Notes under the pieces: generated by a model
What the model saw: the letters and a program-made list of their open reading frames with translations, nothing else
Told to the model about the DNA's origin: nothing
Databases searched by the model: none
Shown: one piece after another, positions 1 through 6,516 of the stretch
Layout: every line of letters begins with the position of its first letter
Numbering within the stretch: position 1 is the first letter of the stretch
Position numbers and translations under genes: made by a program
NCBI GenBank assembly: GCA_937864385.1
Contig: CALMJN010000054.1
Coordinates: 1-15,462 of the forward strand
From: an uncultured Methanosarcinales archaeon
GTDB taxonomy: Archaea > Halobacteriota > Methanosarcinia > Methanotrichales > Methanotrichaceae
Direction: 5' to 3'
DNA length: 15,462 bases

Positions 1-4
1 AGGG

Positions 5-33
5 GCCGTTGAAGGGTAGGACACACCAACGGC
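5..33. repeat. 7-bp inverted repeat, possible hairpin
   Basis: GCCGTTG at 5-11 is repeated as its exact reverse complement CAACGGC at 27-33, with a 15-base gap. It could form a hairpin or be a protein-binding site in the AT-richer flank beyond the integrase remnant. A 7-bp match over this distance can arise by chance, so a function is only a guess. Confidence 0.3.
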
Positions 34-220
34 GTCAACGTCGAGAGAAGGCGGCTTTATTATTCGATTAGGTAATGTACATATGGAGATCAGTCTCTTC
101 CTCCTCCGCTCAATCCCCGGTCGTGGAAGTATTTGATAACCTCGAGTACGCGTTTTACATCTGTTTTAACGTCTGGTTTATATAATCACCCTCCTGGTGT
201 GAGGTACTGTCTCGATAGAT

Positions 221-228
221 AAAAAAAA
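221..228 (-). terminator. Oligo-T tract, probable transcription terminator
   Basis: On the minus strand there is a run of eight T residues 28 bases past the stop codon of the integrase remnant. Archaeal RNA polymerase stops at T-rich tracts without needing a hairpin, so this may end transcription of the remnant, and of any transcript reading through from the ribosomal operon and tRNA gene. It is the longest T run I see downstream of the operon. A shorter TTTT lies just after the tRNA (around 506-509). Confidence 0.5.
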
Positions 229-256
229 TGTTTCGGTGTCGTCGCAGGGTGATGAC

Positions 257-513
257 CTATATCCCTAGCTGCGGTATGTGAGCTAAATAGCTTTCGCGAA
301 GCTCTTTCTTGTCGATATGATCGTAGATATCGATCGCCTCTTTCCTCACGTCCCCGCGAAGCTCCTGGATGAATTCGCCAGGCATCCCAGCACGTCGGAG
401 GTGGGCGGTGAACCAGTGGCGGCAACAGTGAGGCGAGAAGTGATCCTCCATCCGGTGGGAGGTGGGATCATGCAGACCAACTTGGGTGGCTACCTTTTCG
501 ACTAGTAAAATAG
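257..513 (-). pseudogene. C-terminal fragment of a tyrosine recombinase (integrase remnant)
   Basis: The roughly 85 codons after the tRNA 3' end encode the C-terminal half of a phage-integrase/XerD-type catalytic domain. Visible are the HxxR box (HCCRHWF, about 419-430), a GMPGEFIQELRGD stretch where the usual LGH helix sits, the tyrosine nucleophile in IYDHID (codon 323-325) and a typical archaeal end, AHIPQLGI. The SAM-like core-binding domain and the first catalytic arginine are missing, so the piece cannot be active alone. Homology begins essentially at the tRNA 3' boundary, and the frame stays open back through the tRNA 3' half to a TAG at 560-562 in the tRNA intron/anticodon region. This is what integration, or a partly lost element, at a tRNA attachment site would leave. 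The wording resembles integrases of halophiles and methanogens from memory. The other half would lie outside this window, if it still exists. Confidence 0.8.
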
Positions 514-613
514 CGCCGAGGGTGAGATTCGAACTCACGAGACCCTTGCGAGTCACCAGCTATCCAGGAGAAATTCACTCCAGGCTGGCGCCCTACCGCT
601 AGACGACCTCGGC
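514..613 (-). tRNA. tRNA-Ser(GGA), type II, with a 16-nt intron
   Basis: The fold can be drawn by hand. The acceptor stem is GCCGAGG (607-613) with CCTCGGC (515-521), and the unpaired discriminator G at 514 is the serine identity base in archaea. The D arm is GTCT/GGGC with loop AGCGGTA. The anticodon stem is CCAGC (584-588) with GCTGG (556-560), and the anticodon GGA is at 579-581. The long variable arm is GACTC-GCAA-GGGTC, as in class II tRNAs. The T arm is GTGAG-TTCGAAT-CTCAC. Between bases 37 and 38 lie 16 extra bases, 562-577. CCA is not encoded. The gene starts five bases after the cbf5 stop codon, so it probably shares the operon transcript and is released by RNase P and a 3' nuclease. 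After intron removal it is 84 nt, normal for tRNA-Ser. Confidence 0.93.
562..577 (-). other. Archaeal tRNA intron (bulge-helix-bulge) at 37/38
   Basis: These 16 bases interrupt the anticodon loop at the canonical position after base 37. Exon bases 32-35 (CTGG) can pair with intron bases CTGG (564-567) through C-G, U-G, G-U and G-C. This leaves two 3-base bulges (AG|T and AT|A) with a cut after the second base of each, which is the substrate of the archaeal splicing endonuclease. The inner helix is very short (two pairs, five-base loop), so this is a relaxed motif. The boundaries follow from the fold and are not measured. Confidence 0.8.
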
Positions 614-618
614 ACGGT

Positions 619-1797
619 TTACTTTTTGGCAGCATTTCCCGCTGCAGTGGCCGCATCCCTCTCGGATAGCTTCCACGCTTTGGGATAGGTGTTGGGCTGC
701 ATTATTACCCTTTCGGTCCGGGCGACGATGCCGCTCTGGCTGGCCAGCATCTCACGGCTCTCCATCTGGGCCACGCCCACGGCCACCGCCTCTCCCTTCA
801 GGGTGAAGAAGGAGACCATATCCCCCTTATTTATATCTGTCTCCAGGGACAGCAGCCCCGGCGCTGCCAGGGGTGCACCGTGGCAGACCGCATCCACGGC
901 ATTGTCCGCAATAACCAGCCGTGGCAAATGGGCGAGCGCCGCCTCCACCGGCTGGATAGAGCGTCGTAGAGCCGATTCATCGCCCTTCTCCTTCCAGGCG
1001 GCCATGGCATCGGTTAGATTGTGCAGAGTAACCAGGGTCTTGTCCTCCCGGAATGGGCCCGCCCGGGTGCGTCGCAGCTCCTCCATATTCGCCCCGCAGC
1101 CTAAGGCAAGTCCGATGTCAAAGCAAAGCTTGCGAATGTAGGTTCCCGCCTCGCAGCCCACCCTCATCAGCACATGCTGCTCTTCAATCTCCAGGACCTC
1201 CAGATAATAGATTTTCCGCACCCGAAGCTCCTTGACCACGGAGGACTTGAGGGGAGGCTTCTGAAAGATGGGGCCCATGAACTCCCCGCAGACCTCCATG
1301 ATCCGCTTCTTGGGCACGGGCTTATGCAGCCGCATGAGGCAGATGTACTCCTTTCCCGCCAAAAGCAGGGTCTCCATGATCCTGGTGGCATCCTCCAGAA
1401 GCACGGGCAGAATGCCCGTCACCTTGGGGTCCAGTGTGCCGCTGTGCCCGGCCTTGTCCACCTCCACTATGCGCTTGACCCAGGCCGCCACCTCATGGCT
1501 GGTGGGCCCGGAGGTCTTGTCCAGATTGATGGCCCCTAAAGAAAGATGCTGCTTGAGGCTCCTCTGCTCCGGGGGGAGGCCATAAGAGGGGTCGGTCTTT
1601 CCCTTCCGCTTGACCAGGACCGACCTCTTCCTGTCGGAGGGCAGGATCTGGGGATAGCTCTCCTCCCGGCCGTGGGGAGGGGATGCACCGGAAGATGATG
1701 AAGAAGAATGGGCTCTGCTCTCTGAGGAGGCCTGCCGGCCATACTGCTGGCCCTTCCGGGATGATCTATCCCTGTCCGGGCGGTGGATCACTGGCAC
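619..1797 (-). CDS. cbf5: Cbf5/TruB-family RNA pseudouridine synthase
   Basis: Catalytic subunit of archaeal H/ACA ribonucleoprotein, which converts uridine to pseudouridine in rRNA. Archaeal Cbf5 can also make pseudouridine 55 in tRNA without a guide. In 392 residues, the TruB-type catalytic domain carries GHSGTLDPKVTG with the catalytic Asp near residue 123, and a PUA domain fills about 290-375. The segment from ILPSDRKR (residue 51) onward aligns with the very start of typical archaeal Cbf5, so about 42 extra residues precede it, rich in Ser, Arg, Gly and Pro with six serines in a row at 31-36. The GTG start at 1797 has a good SD (GAGGGG at 1804-1809, 6-base spacer), and the only other in-frame start before the conserved part is GTG at codon 3, so the extension is probably translated. 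It overlaps the end of cmk by 10 bases and runs to five bases before the tRNA. Confidence 0.95.
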   Translation of the reverse strand: MPVIHRPDRDRSSRKGQQYGRQASSESRAHSSSSSSGASPPHGREESYPQILPSDRKRSVLVKRKGKTDPSYGLPPEQRSLKQHLSLGAINLDKTSGPTSHEVAAWVKRIVEVDKAGHSGTLDPKVTGILPVLLEDATRIMETLLLAGKEYICLMRLHKPVPKKRIMEVCGEFMGPIFQKPPLKSSVVKELRVRKIYYLEVLEIEEQHVLMRVGCEAGTYIRKLCFDIGLALGCGANMEELRRTRAGPFREDKTLVTLHNLTDAMAAWKEKGDESALRRSIQPVEAALAHLPRLVIADNAVDAVCHGAPLAAPGLLSLETDINKGDMVSFFTLKGEAVAVGVAQMESREMLASQSGIVARTERVIMQPNTYPKAWKLSERDAATAAGNAAKK

Positions 1798-2315
1798 TCT
1801 CGGCCCCTCACTGCCGCCATAACAATGGCCAGCGTCCCTGCCTCATCGAACCTTCCGCTGTCCACCACCAGGTCGTAGGCGGAATAGTCATTGATATCGA
1901 TGTTGTAGTACATCTTGTACCGGCGCGCCTCGCTCTCCTCCCTGGTCCTGGTCTCGGCCATGGCATCCTCGATGAGCTTTGCCTCCCTCCGGGATATGCG
2001 CTCCGCCCTCGTCCTCAGGTCGGCCTTGAGCAGCACCTTGAGATCGGCGGAGAGGAGATGCCCGGAGAGCCGCCCCTCGAATACCCCGCCGCTGCCGTCC
2101 TTGGCCAGAGTCCTCTGGGCGTCGTCTACCAGATAATCTATCTCCGGCCCCTTCTCCGCCAGCCGGTTCATGTCCTTGACCGAGATATTCTTCTCCGCCG
2201 CAATCTTGCGAAAAAGGCTGCCGGAGTTGACCCAGCGCAGCTTAAGCTCAGCCGAGAGAGAGCGGGCCAGGGTGGATGTGCCGGTTCCCGGCGCACCGCT
2301 GATGGTTATGATCAT
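1788..2315 (-). CDS. cmk: Cytidylate kinase (archaeal type)
   Basis: Transfers phosphate from ATP to CMP or dCMP in pyrimidine nucleotide metabolism, in the cytosol. The 175-residue protein opens MIITISGAPGTGTST, a Walker A P-loop at residues 7-14, and has the EGRLSGH segment and the arginine-rich lid region (RISRRE near 107-112, then RTREESEARR) of the AAA_17/CMP-kinase family. Its length is normal for the short archaeal form. The ATG lies one base after the stop of the DUF106 gene, and the 3' end overlaps cbf5. A cmk between the membrane-insertion genes and cbf5 is a familiar euryarchaeal arrangement. An adenylate-kinase-like specificity cannot be strictly excluded, but the motif wording and position favour cmk. 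Confidence 0.93.
   Translation of the reverse strand: MIITISGAPGTGTSTLARSLSAELKLRWVNSGSLFRKIAAEKNISVKDMNRLAEKGPEIDYLVDDAQRTLAKDGSGGVFEGRLSGHLLSADLKVLLKADLRTRAERISRREAKLIEDAMAETRTREESEARRYKMYYNIDINDYSAYDLVVDSGRFDEAGTLAIVMAAVRGRECQ
1804..1809 (-). promoter_or_regulatory. Shine-Dalgarno site of cbf5
   Basis: GAGGGG six bases before the GTG start of cbf5, lying inside the 3' end of cmk. It supports the long form of Cbf5 with its extra N-terminal region. Confidence 0.6.
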
Positions 2316-2316
2316 C

Positions 2317-2925
2317 CTAGCTCATGCTCCCTATATCCAGGGCCTTTCTGATGATCTGCGATACGGGCAGAGAGCAGACGAAATACCAATAGAACCAATA
2401 GAGTATTGGTCCCAAAACGGTGGTGTTGATTGGATGAGTTCCCCAGAAGGGAAAGGTCATGGTCAGAGCGGAGTGCTCGCCGATATAAAGATAGGCCCAC
2501 ATGAATAGGGGTATGGATATGATGCCTATGTAGAGCATGGGCTTGAACTGCATCTGCATCATCTTGCCCTGCTCCGAGACCATCTTCATCTGCTCGCTCT
2601 GCAGAGCCTGGATCCTGGCCTGGTCTCCGGAGAGCTGGGCCTCTTTCATGCTGCGCTGGAGCTTCTTCATCTTCTCCTGCTGCAGCCTCAGAAAATCCCA
2701 GTCCATGGTGTACTTCTGAATCAGGCTGGCGTATAAACCGGTAACAGCAGCCAGGATGAAAAGCACCACATGAAAGGGCAGGATATCGGGAAGCCACCCG
2801 ATGAGCTGCCCGGTGGCAACTCCCAGGCCATCCCTTAGATCGGAGCTGACCATGATCCCAAAAAAGAGGACAAAGCCCACCGCCAGGGCGGCCCTGTCCA
2901 GAGACTCTGTCAGCCCGTGCTTCAT
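2317..2925 (-). CDS. YidC/Oxa1/EMC3-like membrane insertase (DUF106, Ylp1)
   Basis: Archaeal member of the Oxa1 superfamily, thought to help insert proteins into the cytoplasmic membrane alongside SecYEG. The 202 residues show hydrophobic segments near 12-26, 48-68, 129-149 and 170-188. Between the second and third lies a charged, Met- and Gln-rich hairpin (about 75-127, with repeated KM and QM pairs) that probably forms a cytoplasmic coiled coil, the hallmark of this family. The first hydrophobic segment may be a signal anchor. The ATG overlaps the secY stop by four bases (ATGA), so the two are translationally coupled, which fits joint work at the translocon. In several euryarchaea adenylate kinase sits between secY and this gene; here it is absent. 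Confidence 0.9.
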   Translation of the reverse strand: MKHGLTESLDRAALAVGFVLFFGIMVSSDLRDGLGVATGQLIGWLPDILPFHVVLFILAAVTGLYASLIQKYTMDWDFLRLQQEKMKKLQRSMKEAQLSGDQARIQALQSEQMKMVSEQGKMMQMQFKPMLYIGIISIPLFMWAYLYIGEHSALTMTFPFWGTHPINTTVLGPILYWFYWYFVCSLPVSQIIRKALDIGSMS

Positions 2926-4535
2926 GCCGACGCTCCGAAGAACTTCTGCATCATGGGATACATCTCCTGAATCTGCTCGCTTGCTATCTGCTCATAGAGC
3001 CGGTAGACGATGCTCACCGCCAGGAGCAATCCTGTTCCCCCCGCGCCTCCCAAGGTGCCAAGCAGGCTGGCGATCAGGGTCAAAACGCCGATGATCACAC
3101 CGCCGATAACTGTGACCTTGGGGATGTACCTCTCCATCAGCCTTTCGATGGAGGCAGGATTCCTGCGATATCCCGGAACCTGCAGCCCGGAGTTGTGGAT
3201 CTTGGCGGCCACACTCTTTGGTCCCATGCCCGTGGTCTCAATCCAGAATATGGCGAAGAGTATGCCGCCCAGGATGAGGAATATGGAATCGGTCAGGACA
3301 TGCAGCACTATCTGCCAGATGGCTATCGGGGAGAAGCCCAGCTCAGTCATCCCGGCATTGGATGAGGCAACCATGCTCGGTATCCAGTCGCTGGGACCGC
3401 CGATGGGCGAGAGGTAGTACATCAGGCCCGATATCGGCTGGGGCGATGAGCCGCTGACGGCCGCCCCGGTCGCAGCATCATACCTGGCCTGGGATACGAA
3501 GTCTCCCAGGAAGCTGGAGTAGCCGGTATAAACTGTGGTCAATCCCTCTCCGGTCACCGTGGCCGTGGTCACCGTTCCTATCTTGGAGGCGGCCAGGGAC
3601 CCCAGCATCTGGATGTTTGCCTGTATGGCCCGCACCAGGATCATGGGCAGAACCGAGGCGTAAACCAGCTTGACCGGGAACCTTCCTCTGGCCCCCCTCA
3701 CCCGGCTGTGAGCCAGGGGGATCTCAATTCTGGTGGACTCCACGAATACCACCAGCAGTATGATGATGATGGTGGAGATCAAAGCCAGAATTCCGCCGGT
3801 GACAAAGACATATTGCAGCCCCTCCGAGGTGAATAGGGTATCAAATCCGATGAGCTGCTGGGCGAAGATGTAGATCCACTTGGGTATGATTCCCACGGGA
3901 AGGCCGCCGTCACCTGATGCGGGATTAATTATACCCGTGACAAGCTGCTGGGCGATTCCCGCCACGATGAACAGGCCCACCCCTGAGCCCACGCCCCATT
4001 TGGATACGACCTCATCCATATAGACTATAAGCGAGCCGCCCACGAAGACCTGAATGAATATCAATAAGGAGATTATGCCCGTGGTGACCCCTAAGGTTGT
4101 GGCCAGCCCGGCATCTGGCAGCAGATAGCCTCCCAGCACCTGAGGCAGAGCCTCCACTGCCACCATGACAAAGACCAGGGCTTTTTGAGTGCCCTGATAG
4201 ATGGCCTGGTCTCGGGGATCGCTCAGATTGAGCTTTAGTATCTGGGCACCCACCAAGAGCTGCAGTACGATGGATGCCGTGACTATGGGACCTATTCCCA
4301 AAAGCATCATCGAGCCGAAGGATCCGGCAAAAAAGGCCCGGTAGGCGCTGAATATATCAATGGACGCCTTGGACAGCCCGAAGAGGGGGATGTTTCCCAG
4401 GACGAAGTAAAGCATCAGAATTGCTATGGTCCAGCTTAACTTTCTCTTAAAATGGACGTGCCCTGTGGGCCGCTCCACAGAAGGGAGCCGGCGCACAAAG
4501 GGCTCTATCGCATAAAAGAAACTCTGCTGGTTCAT
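2922..4535 (-). CDS. secY: Protein translocase subunit SecY
   Basis: Pore subunit of the SecYE-beta channel in the cytoplasmic membrane, which takes nascent chains from the ribosome. Ten membrane segments can be placed at about 32-52, 74-98, 116-138, 148-172, 182-204, 243-265, 289-312, 406-432, 468-493 and 497-517, with a plug region near 55-66. The ribosome-binding TM6-TM7 loop is the basic stretch HSRVRGARGRFPVK (276-289). The C-terminal VETTG-like motif appears as IETTGMGPKS (432-441). At 537 residues it is longer than most archaeal SecY, which I recall as about 435-490. Much of the excess is in the external loop between TM7 and TM8 (about 313-400, at 3336-3599). The start overlaps the uL15 stop as ATGA and has no clear SD, so coupling to uL15 is likely. 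Confidence 0.97.
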   Translation of the reverse strand: MNQQSFFYAIEPFVRRLPSVERPTGHVHFKRKLSWTIAILMLYFVLGNIPLFGLSKASIDIFSAYRAFFAGSFGSMMLLGIGPIVTASIVLQLLVGAQILKLNLSDPRDQAIYQGTQKALVFVMVAVEALPQVLGGYLLPDAGLATTLGVTTGIISLLIFIQVFVGGSLIVYMDEVVSKWGVGSGVGLFIVAGIAQQLVTGIINPASGDGGLPVGIIPKWIYIFAQQLIGFDTLFTSEGLQYVFVTGGILALISTIIIILLVVFVESTRIEIPLAHSRVRGARGRFPVKLVYASVLPMILVRAIQANIQMLGSLAASKIGTVTTATVTGEGLTTVYTGYSSFLGDFVSQARYDAATGAAVSGSSPQPISGLMYYLSPIGGPSDWIPSMVASSNAGMTELGFSPIAIWQIVLHVLTDSIFLILGGILFAIFWIETTGMGPKSVAAKIHNSGLQVPGYRRNPASIERLMERYIPKVTVIGGVIIGVLTLIASLLGTLGGAGGTGLLLAVSIVYRLYEQIASEQIQEMYPMMQKFFGASA

Positions 4536-4909
4536 ACTACTACTGCTTGACCACCAGCAGCCTCGATTTTGTCTTTAGCCGTCGCAGAGAATCCAGCCGC
4601 GCTTACGGATAGCCTTCTGGTTACCTTGCCGCTGCCCAGGACCTTCATGCCGGACAGCTCAATACTGCCCTCCGGCCCTGCCATCTGGTCCAGGACGCCC
4701 ACGTTGACGGTCTCGATATCCGGAGTCAGGGGCAGCCGGACAAATCCATGTCTGCCCATCTCCGTCCCGAGAAGCATTGATCGCATGAAATGATGCTTGC
4801 ATTTGCCCACATCACCTCTGCCGCCGCGGGTGCCGCCACCTCTATGGTTTTTGTGCTTGCCATGATATGTTCGGTGGCCTCTGCGTTCCTTTGTCTTTGG
4901 TCTAACCAT
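4532..4909 (-). CDS. rpl15: Ribosomal protein uL15
   Basis: Large-subunit protein involved in late 50S assembly. It has the Gly/Arg/His-rich N-terminus (HKNHRGGGTRGGRG) that threads into rRNA, then a globular part with KVLGSGKVTRRLSV and a final EAAGG motif. I chose ATG 4909 (125 residues) over GTG 4918 because GAGGTGA at 4915-4921 stands five bases before it, and GTG 4918 lies inside that SD. It is somewhat short for the family, with the middle loop reduced. It overlaps secY by four bases. Confidence 0.95.
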   Translation of the reverse strand: MVRPKTKERRGHRTYHGKHKNHRGGGTRGGRGDVGKCKHHFMRSMLLGTEMGRHGFVRLPLTPDIETVNVGVLDQMAGPEGSIELSGMKVLGSGKVTRRLSVSAAGFSATAKDKIEAAGGQAVVV

Positions 4910-4914
4910 GCTTC

Positions 4915-5370
4915 TCACCTCATCTTCTTGATTAGATCTGCCAGATCGGCTCGAAATCCAAGGTCTCCGCCTTGCTGTGCCGTCTTCTTGATGGTCTTCA
5001 GGCCTTTCCTGGCAGGGTGCAATCTGAATATGGGCTTGATTCCCAGATCCTTGAGGCTTGTTGCACCGGAGTTCAGGGCTGCCGCCAGCTCAGCAAAGGA
5101 GCGGTATGCAGTCTTCTCCTTCAGGAAGTCCTCGGTCAACCTGAGGTTTCCGGCCAGTCGCCCCCGCCGCTCTAATAGCATGGCCAGGGACTGGTCATCG
5201 ATCTTTCCCCAGGCCACATAGTCCTTGACCTTCTGGATCATGCCCCGGAAATGCTCGTCCTCGGGGACGACGATGCAATGGTTGACCCGGTGCATACGCA
5301 GCATCTCCAATGTGGACTTGATCTCCGGTCGAAGGTTCACCTCGCCTCTTAGTCTGATTATGGCAAACAT
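4915..5370 (-). CDS. rpl30: Ribosomal protein uL30
   Basis: Large-subunit protein. The 151-residue long archaeal/eukaryotic form starts MFAIIRLRGEVNLRPEIK and contains the typical LRMHRVNHCIVVP segment, followed by the archaeal extension ending in LIKKMR. Its ATG is two bases after the uS5 stop. Its own TGA stop lies within the GAGGTGA SD of uL15. Confidence 0.96.
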   Translation of the reverse strand: MFAIIRLRGEVNLRPEIKSTLEMLRMHRVNHCIVVPEDEHFRGMIQKVKDYVAWGKIDDQSLAMLLERRGRLAGNLRLTEDFLKEKTAYRSFAELAAALNSGATSLKDLGIKPIFRLHPARKGLKTIKKTAQQGGDLGFRADLADLIKKMR

Positions 5371-5372
5371 CT

Positions 5373-5999
5373 TCAGGCCCTCACTTGTATGGTATTGAGG
5401 AGCGCATTGTAGGTGGCCTTGGCGAAGTTGAGTGTGGTGCGGGTGGACCCGGCCGTCCTGGTCCAGACATCCTTGATCCCGGCCATATCCATGACCTTCT
5501 TGGATGTCTCACCGGCGGCTATGCCCAGTCCCCGCGGAGCGGGAATGAGAACTACCCGAACGCTTCCCGACTCACCGGTTACCATATAGGGCACAGTATG
5601 GCCCTGGCCGCAGCCGCATTCCCAGCTGCCGCAGCCTCTCTTGACCTTCATCAGATTCATCTTGGCATTATCGATGCCCTTCTTGATGGCCTTTCCCACC
5701 TGAACATCCTTGCCCTCTCCGAGGCCGATATACCCGTCCCGGTTTCCTACGATGACCGTGGTCCTGAATTTGACCCTTCTTCCTGAGTCGGTCATCCTCT
5801 GAACCATATTGATGTCCAGGACCTCGTCCTCAAGTCCGGGCACCAGCACATCCACCAGGCCGGCTTCTTTGATAGGCAGGCCAGAGGCCACCGCCTCATC
5901 GAAGGTGGTTACCTGCCCCTCAAATACTAGCTTTCCCAGCCTGGTCTTGGGGACCCACTCTTCCTGGTAAAAATCACGTTGCTTTCTTTTCTTGTCCAT
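5373..5999 (-). CDS. rps5: Ribosomal protein uS5
   Basis: Small-subunit protein that contributes to decoding accuracy at the mRNA entry side. The double-stranded-RNA-binding S5 N-domain (about residues 50-125) has [20 protein letters not shown]. Next comes the archaeal Cys-rich insert [11 protein letters not shown], then the C-domain with [11 protein letters not shown] and the [13 protein letters not shown] motif. Length is 208 residues, as expected. ATG 5999 follows the uL18 stop by six bases. The end of uL18 (GGGGTGA) may serve as SD. Confidence 0.97.
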   Translation of the reverse strand: MDKKRKQRDFYQEEWVPKTRLGKLVFEGQVTTFDEAVASGLPIKEAGLVDVLVPGLEDEVLDINMVQRMTDSGRRVKFRTTVIVGNRDGYIGLGEGKDVQVGKAIKKGIDNAKMNLMKVKRGCGSWECGCGQGHTVPYMVTGESGSVRVVLIPAPRGLGIAAGETSKKVMDMAGIKDVWTRTAGSTRTTLNFAKATYNALLNTIQVRA

Positions 6000-6005
6000 T
6001 TAAGC

Positions 6006-6515
6006 TCACCCCAGTATCTTCTCCTTGACCTGCTGGAATTGGGCCACTATATCCGCGCCGGTGTAATCCTTTATGTGCTGACCAGATATCCTCTCCTCCT
6101 CGGGCAGGATCTCTGAGCCATGAGGCACATCCACGCCGGCATCCACAACGCCCTTGATGGCGGCATAGATCCGGTTTCCTCTGGTGGAAGAGTGCAGACC
6201 GATGTCCGCTATGCCTTCGCTTATCCCCAGAGCCAGCATCTTCTTGCCGAAGAGCAGGCCGGTGAGGTAGGCGGCGGGAATATTGCCCTTGCTGAAGGTA
6301 TATCCGAAGTCCTCCAGGGCCCGGGAGGTGACTGTAAGAAGGGTCTTGTCTCCCGTCTGCTCCGCCAGCACCAGCTGTAGTGTGGTGCTGCAATTGCTCT
6401 TCCTGATTACCACTCTCGGTTTCTTGGATAGTATCAGCTTGTATCTTACATGATAGTTGGTCTTGCCCTCTCTCCGCCTGCGGAAGGGCACTCTGTATCT
6501 AGGTCCAGTAGCCAA
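6006..6515 (-). CDS. rpl18: Ribosomal protein uL18 (TTG start)
   Basis: 5S rRNA-binding large-subunit protein. Conserved blocks are ATGPRYRVPFRRRREGKTNYH at the N-terminus, the RKSN segment, AYLTGLLFG and the AALKGVVDAG region. The frame is open further upstream, but family alignment begins exactly at ATGPRYR. TTG 6515 is five bases after GAGGTGA (6521-6527), so I take TTG, giving 169 residues. A GTG at 6524 inside the SD is a less likely alternative. The start lies just past the eL19 stop (one base between), so reinitiation is plausible. Confidence 0.95.
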   Translation of the reverse strand: MATGPRYRVPFRRRREGKTNYHVRYKLILSKKPRVVIRKSNCSTTLQLVLAEQTGDKTLLTVTSRALEDFGYTFSKGNIPAAYLTGLLFGKKMLALGISEGIADIGLHSSTRGNRIYAAIKGVVDAGVDVPHGSEILPEEERISGQHIKDYTGADIVAQFQQVKEKILG

Positions 6516-6516
6516 G

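Noticed and set aside
176..188. Promoter at the TTATATAA element
   Set aside because: The element is symmetric, no gene of credible length starts downstream on either strand, and the area is AT-rich, so I do not list it as a promoter.
186..425. 79-codon minus-strand frame overlapping the integrase remnant
   Set aside because: It is an alternate frame of the integrase fragment. The 257-513 frame carries the HxxR and Tyr motifs, this one has none.
546..552. Alternative reading of CTCGCAA as an alanine anticodon loop (CGC)
   Set aside because: The bases around it do not form an anticodon stem. They pair as the variable arm GACTC-GCAA-GGGTC, and GGA with discriminator G fits serine.
1683..2351. 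Long plus-strand open frame of 222 codons opposite cmk and cbf5
   Set aside because: It is the complement of well-recognised genes in GC-rich DNA, with low-complexity, unfamiliar translation and no SD.
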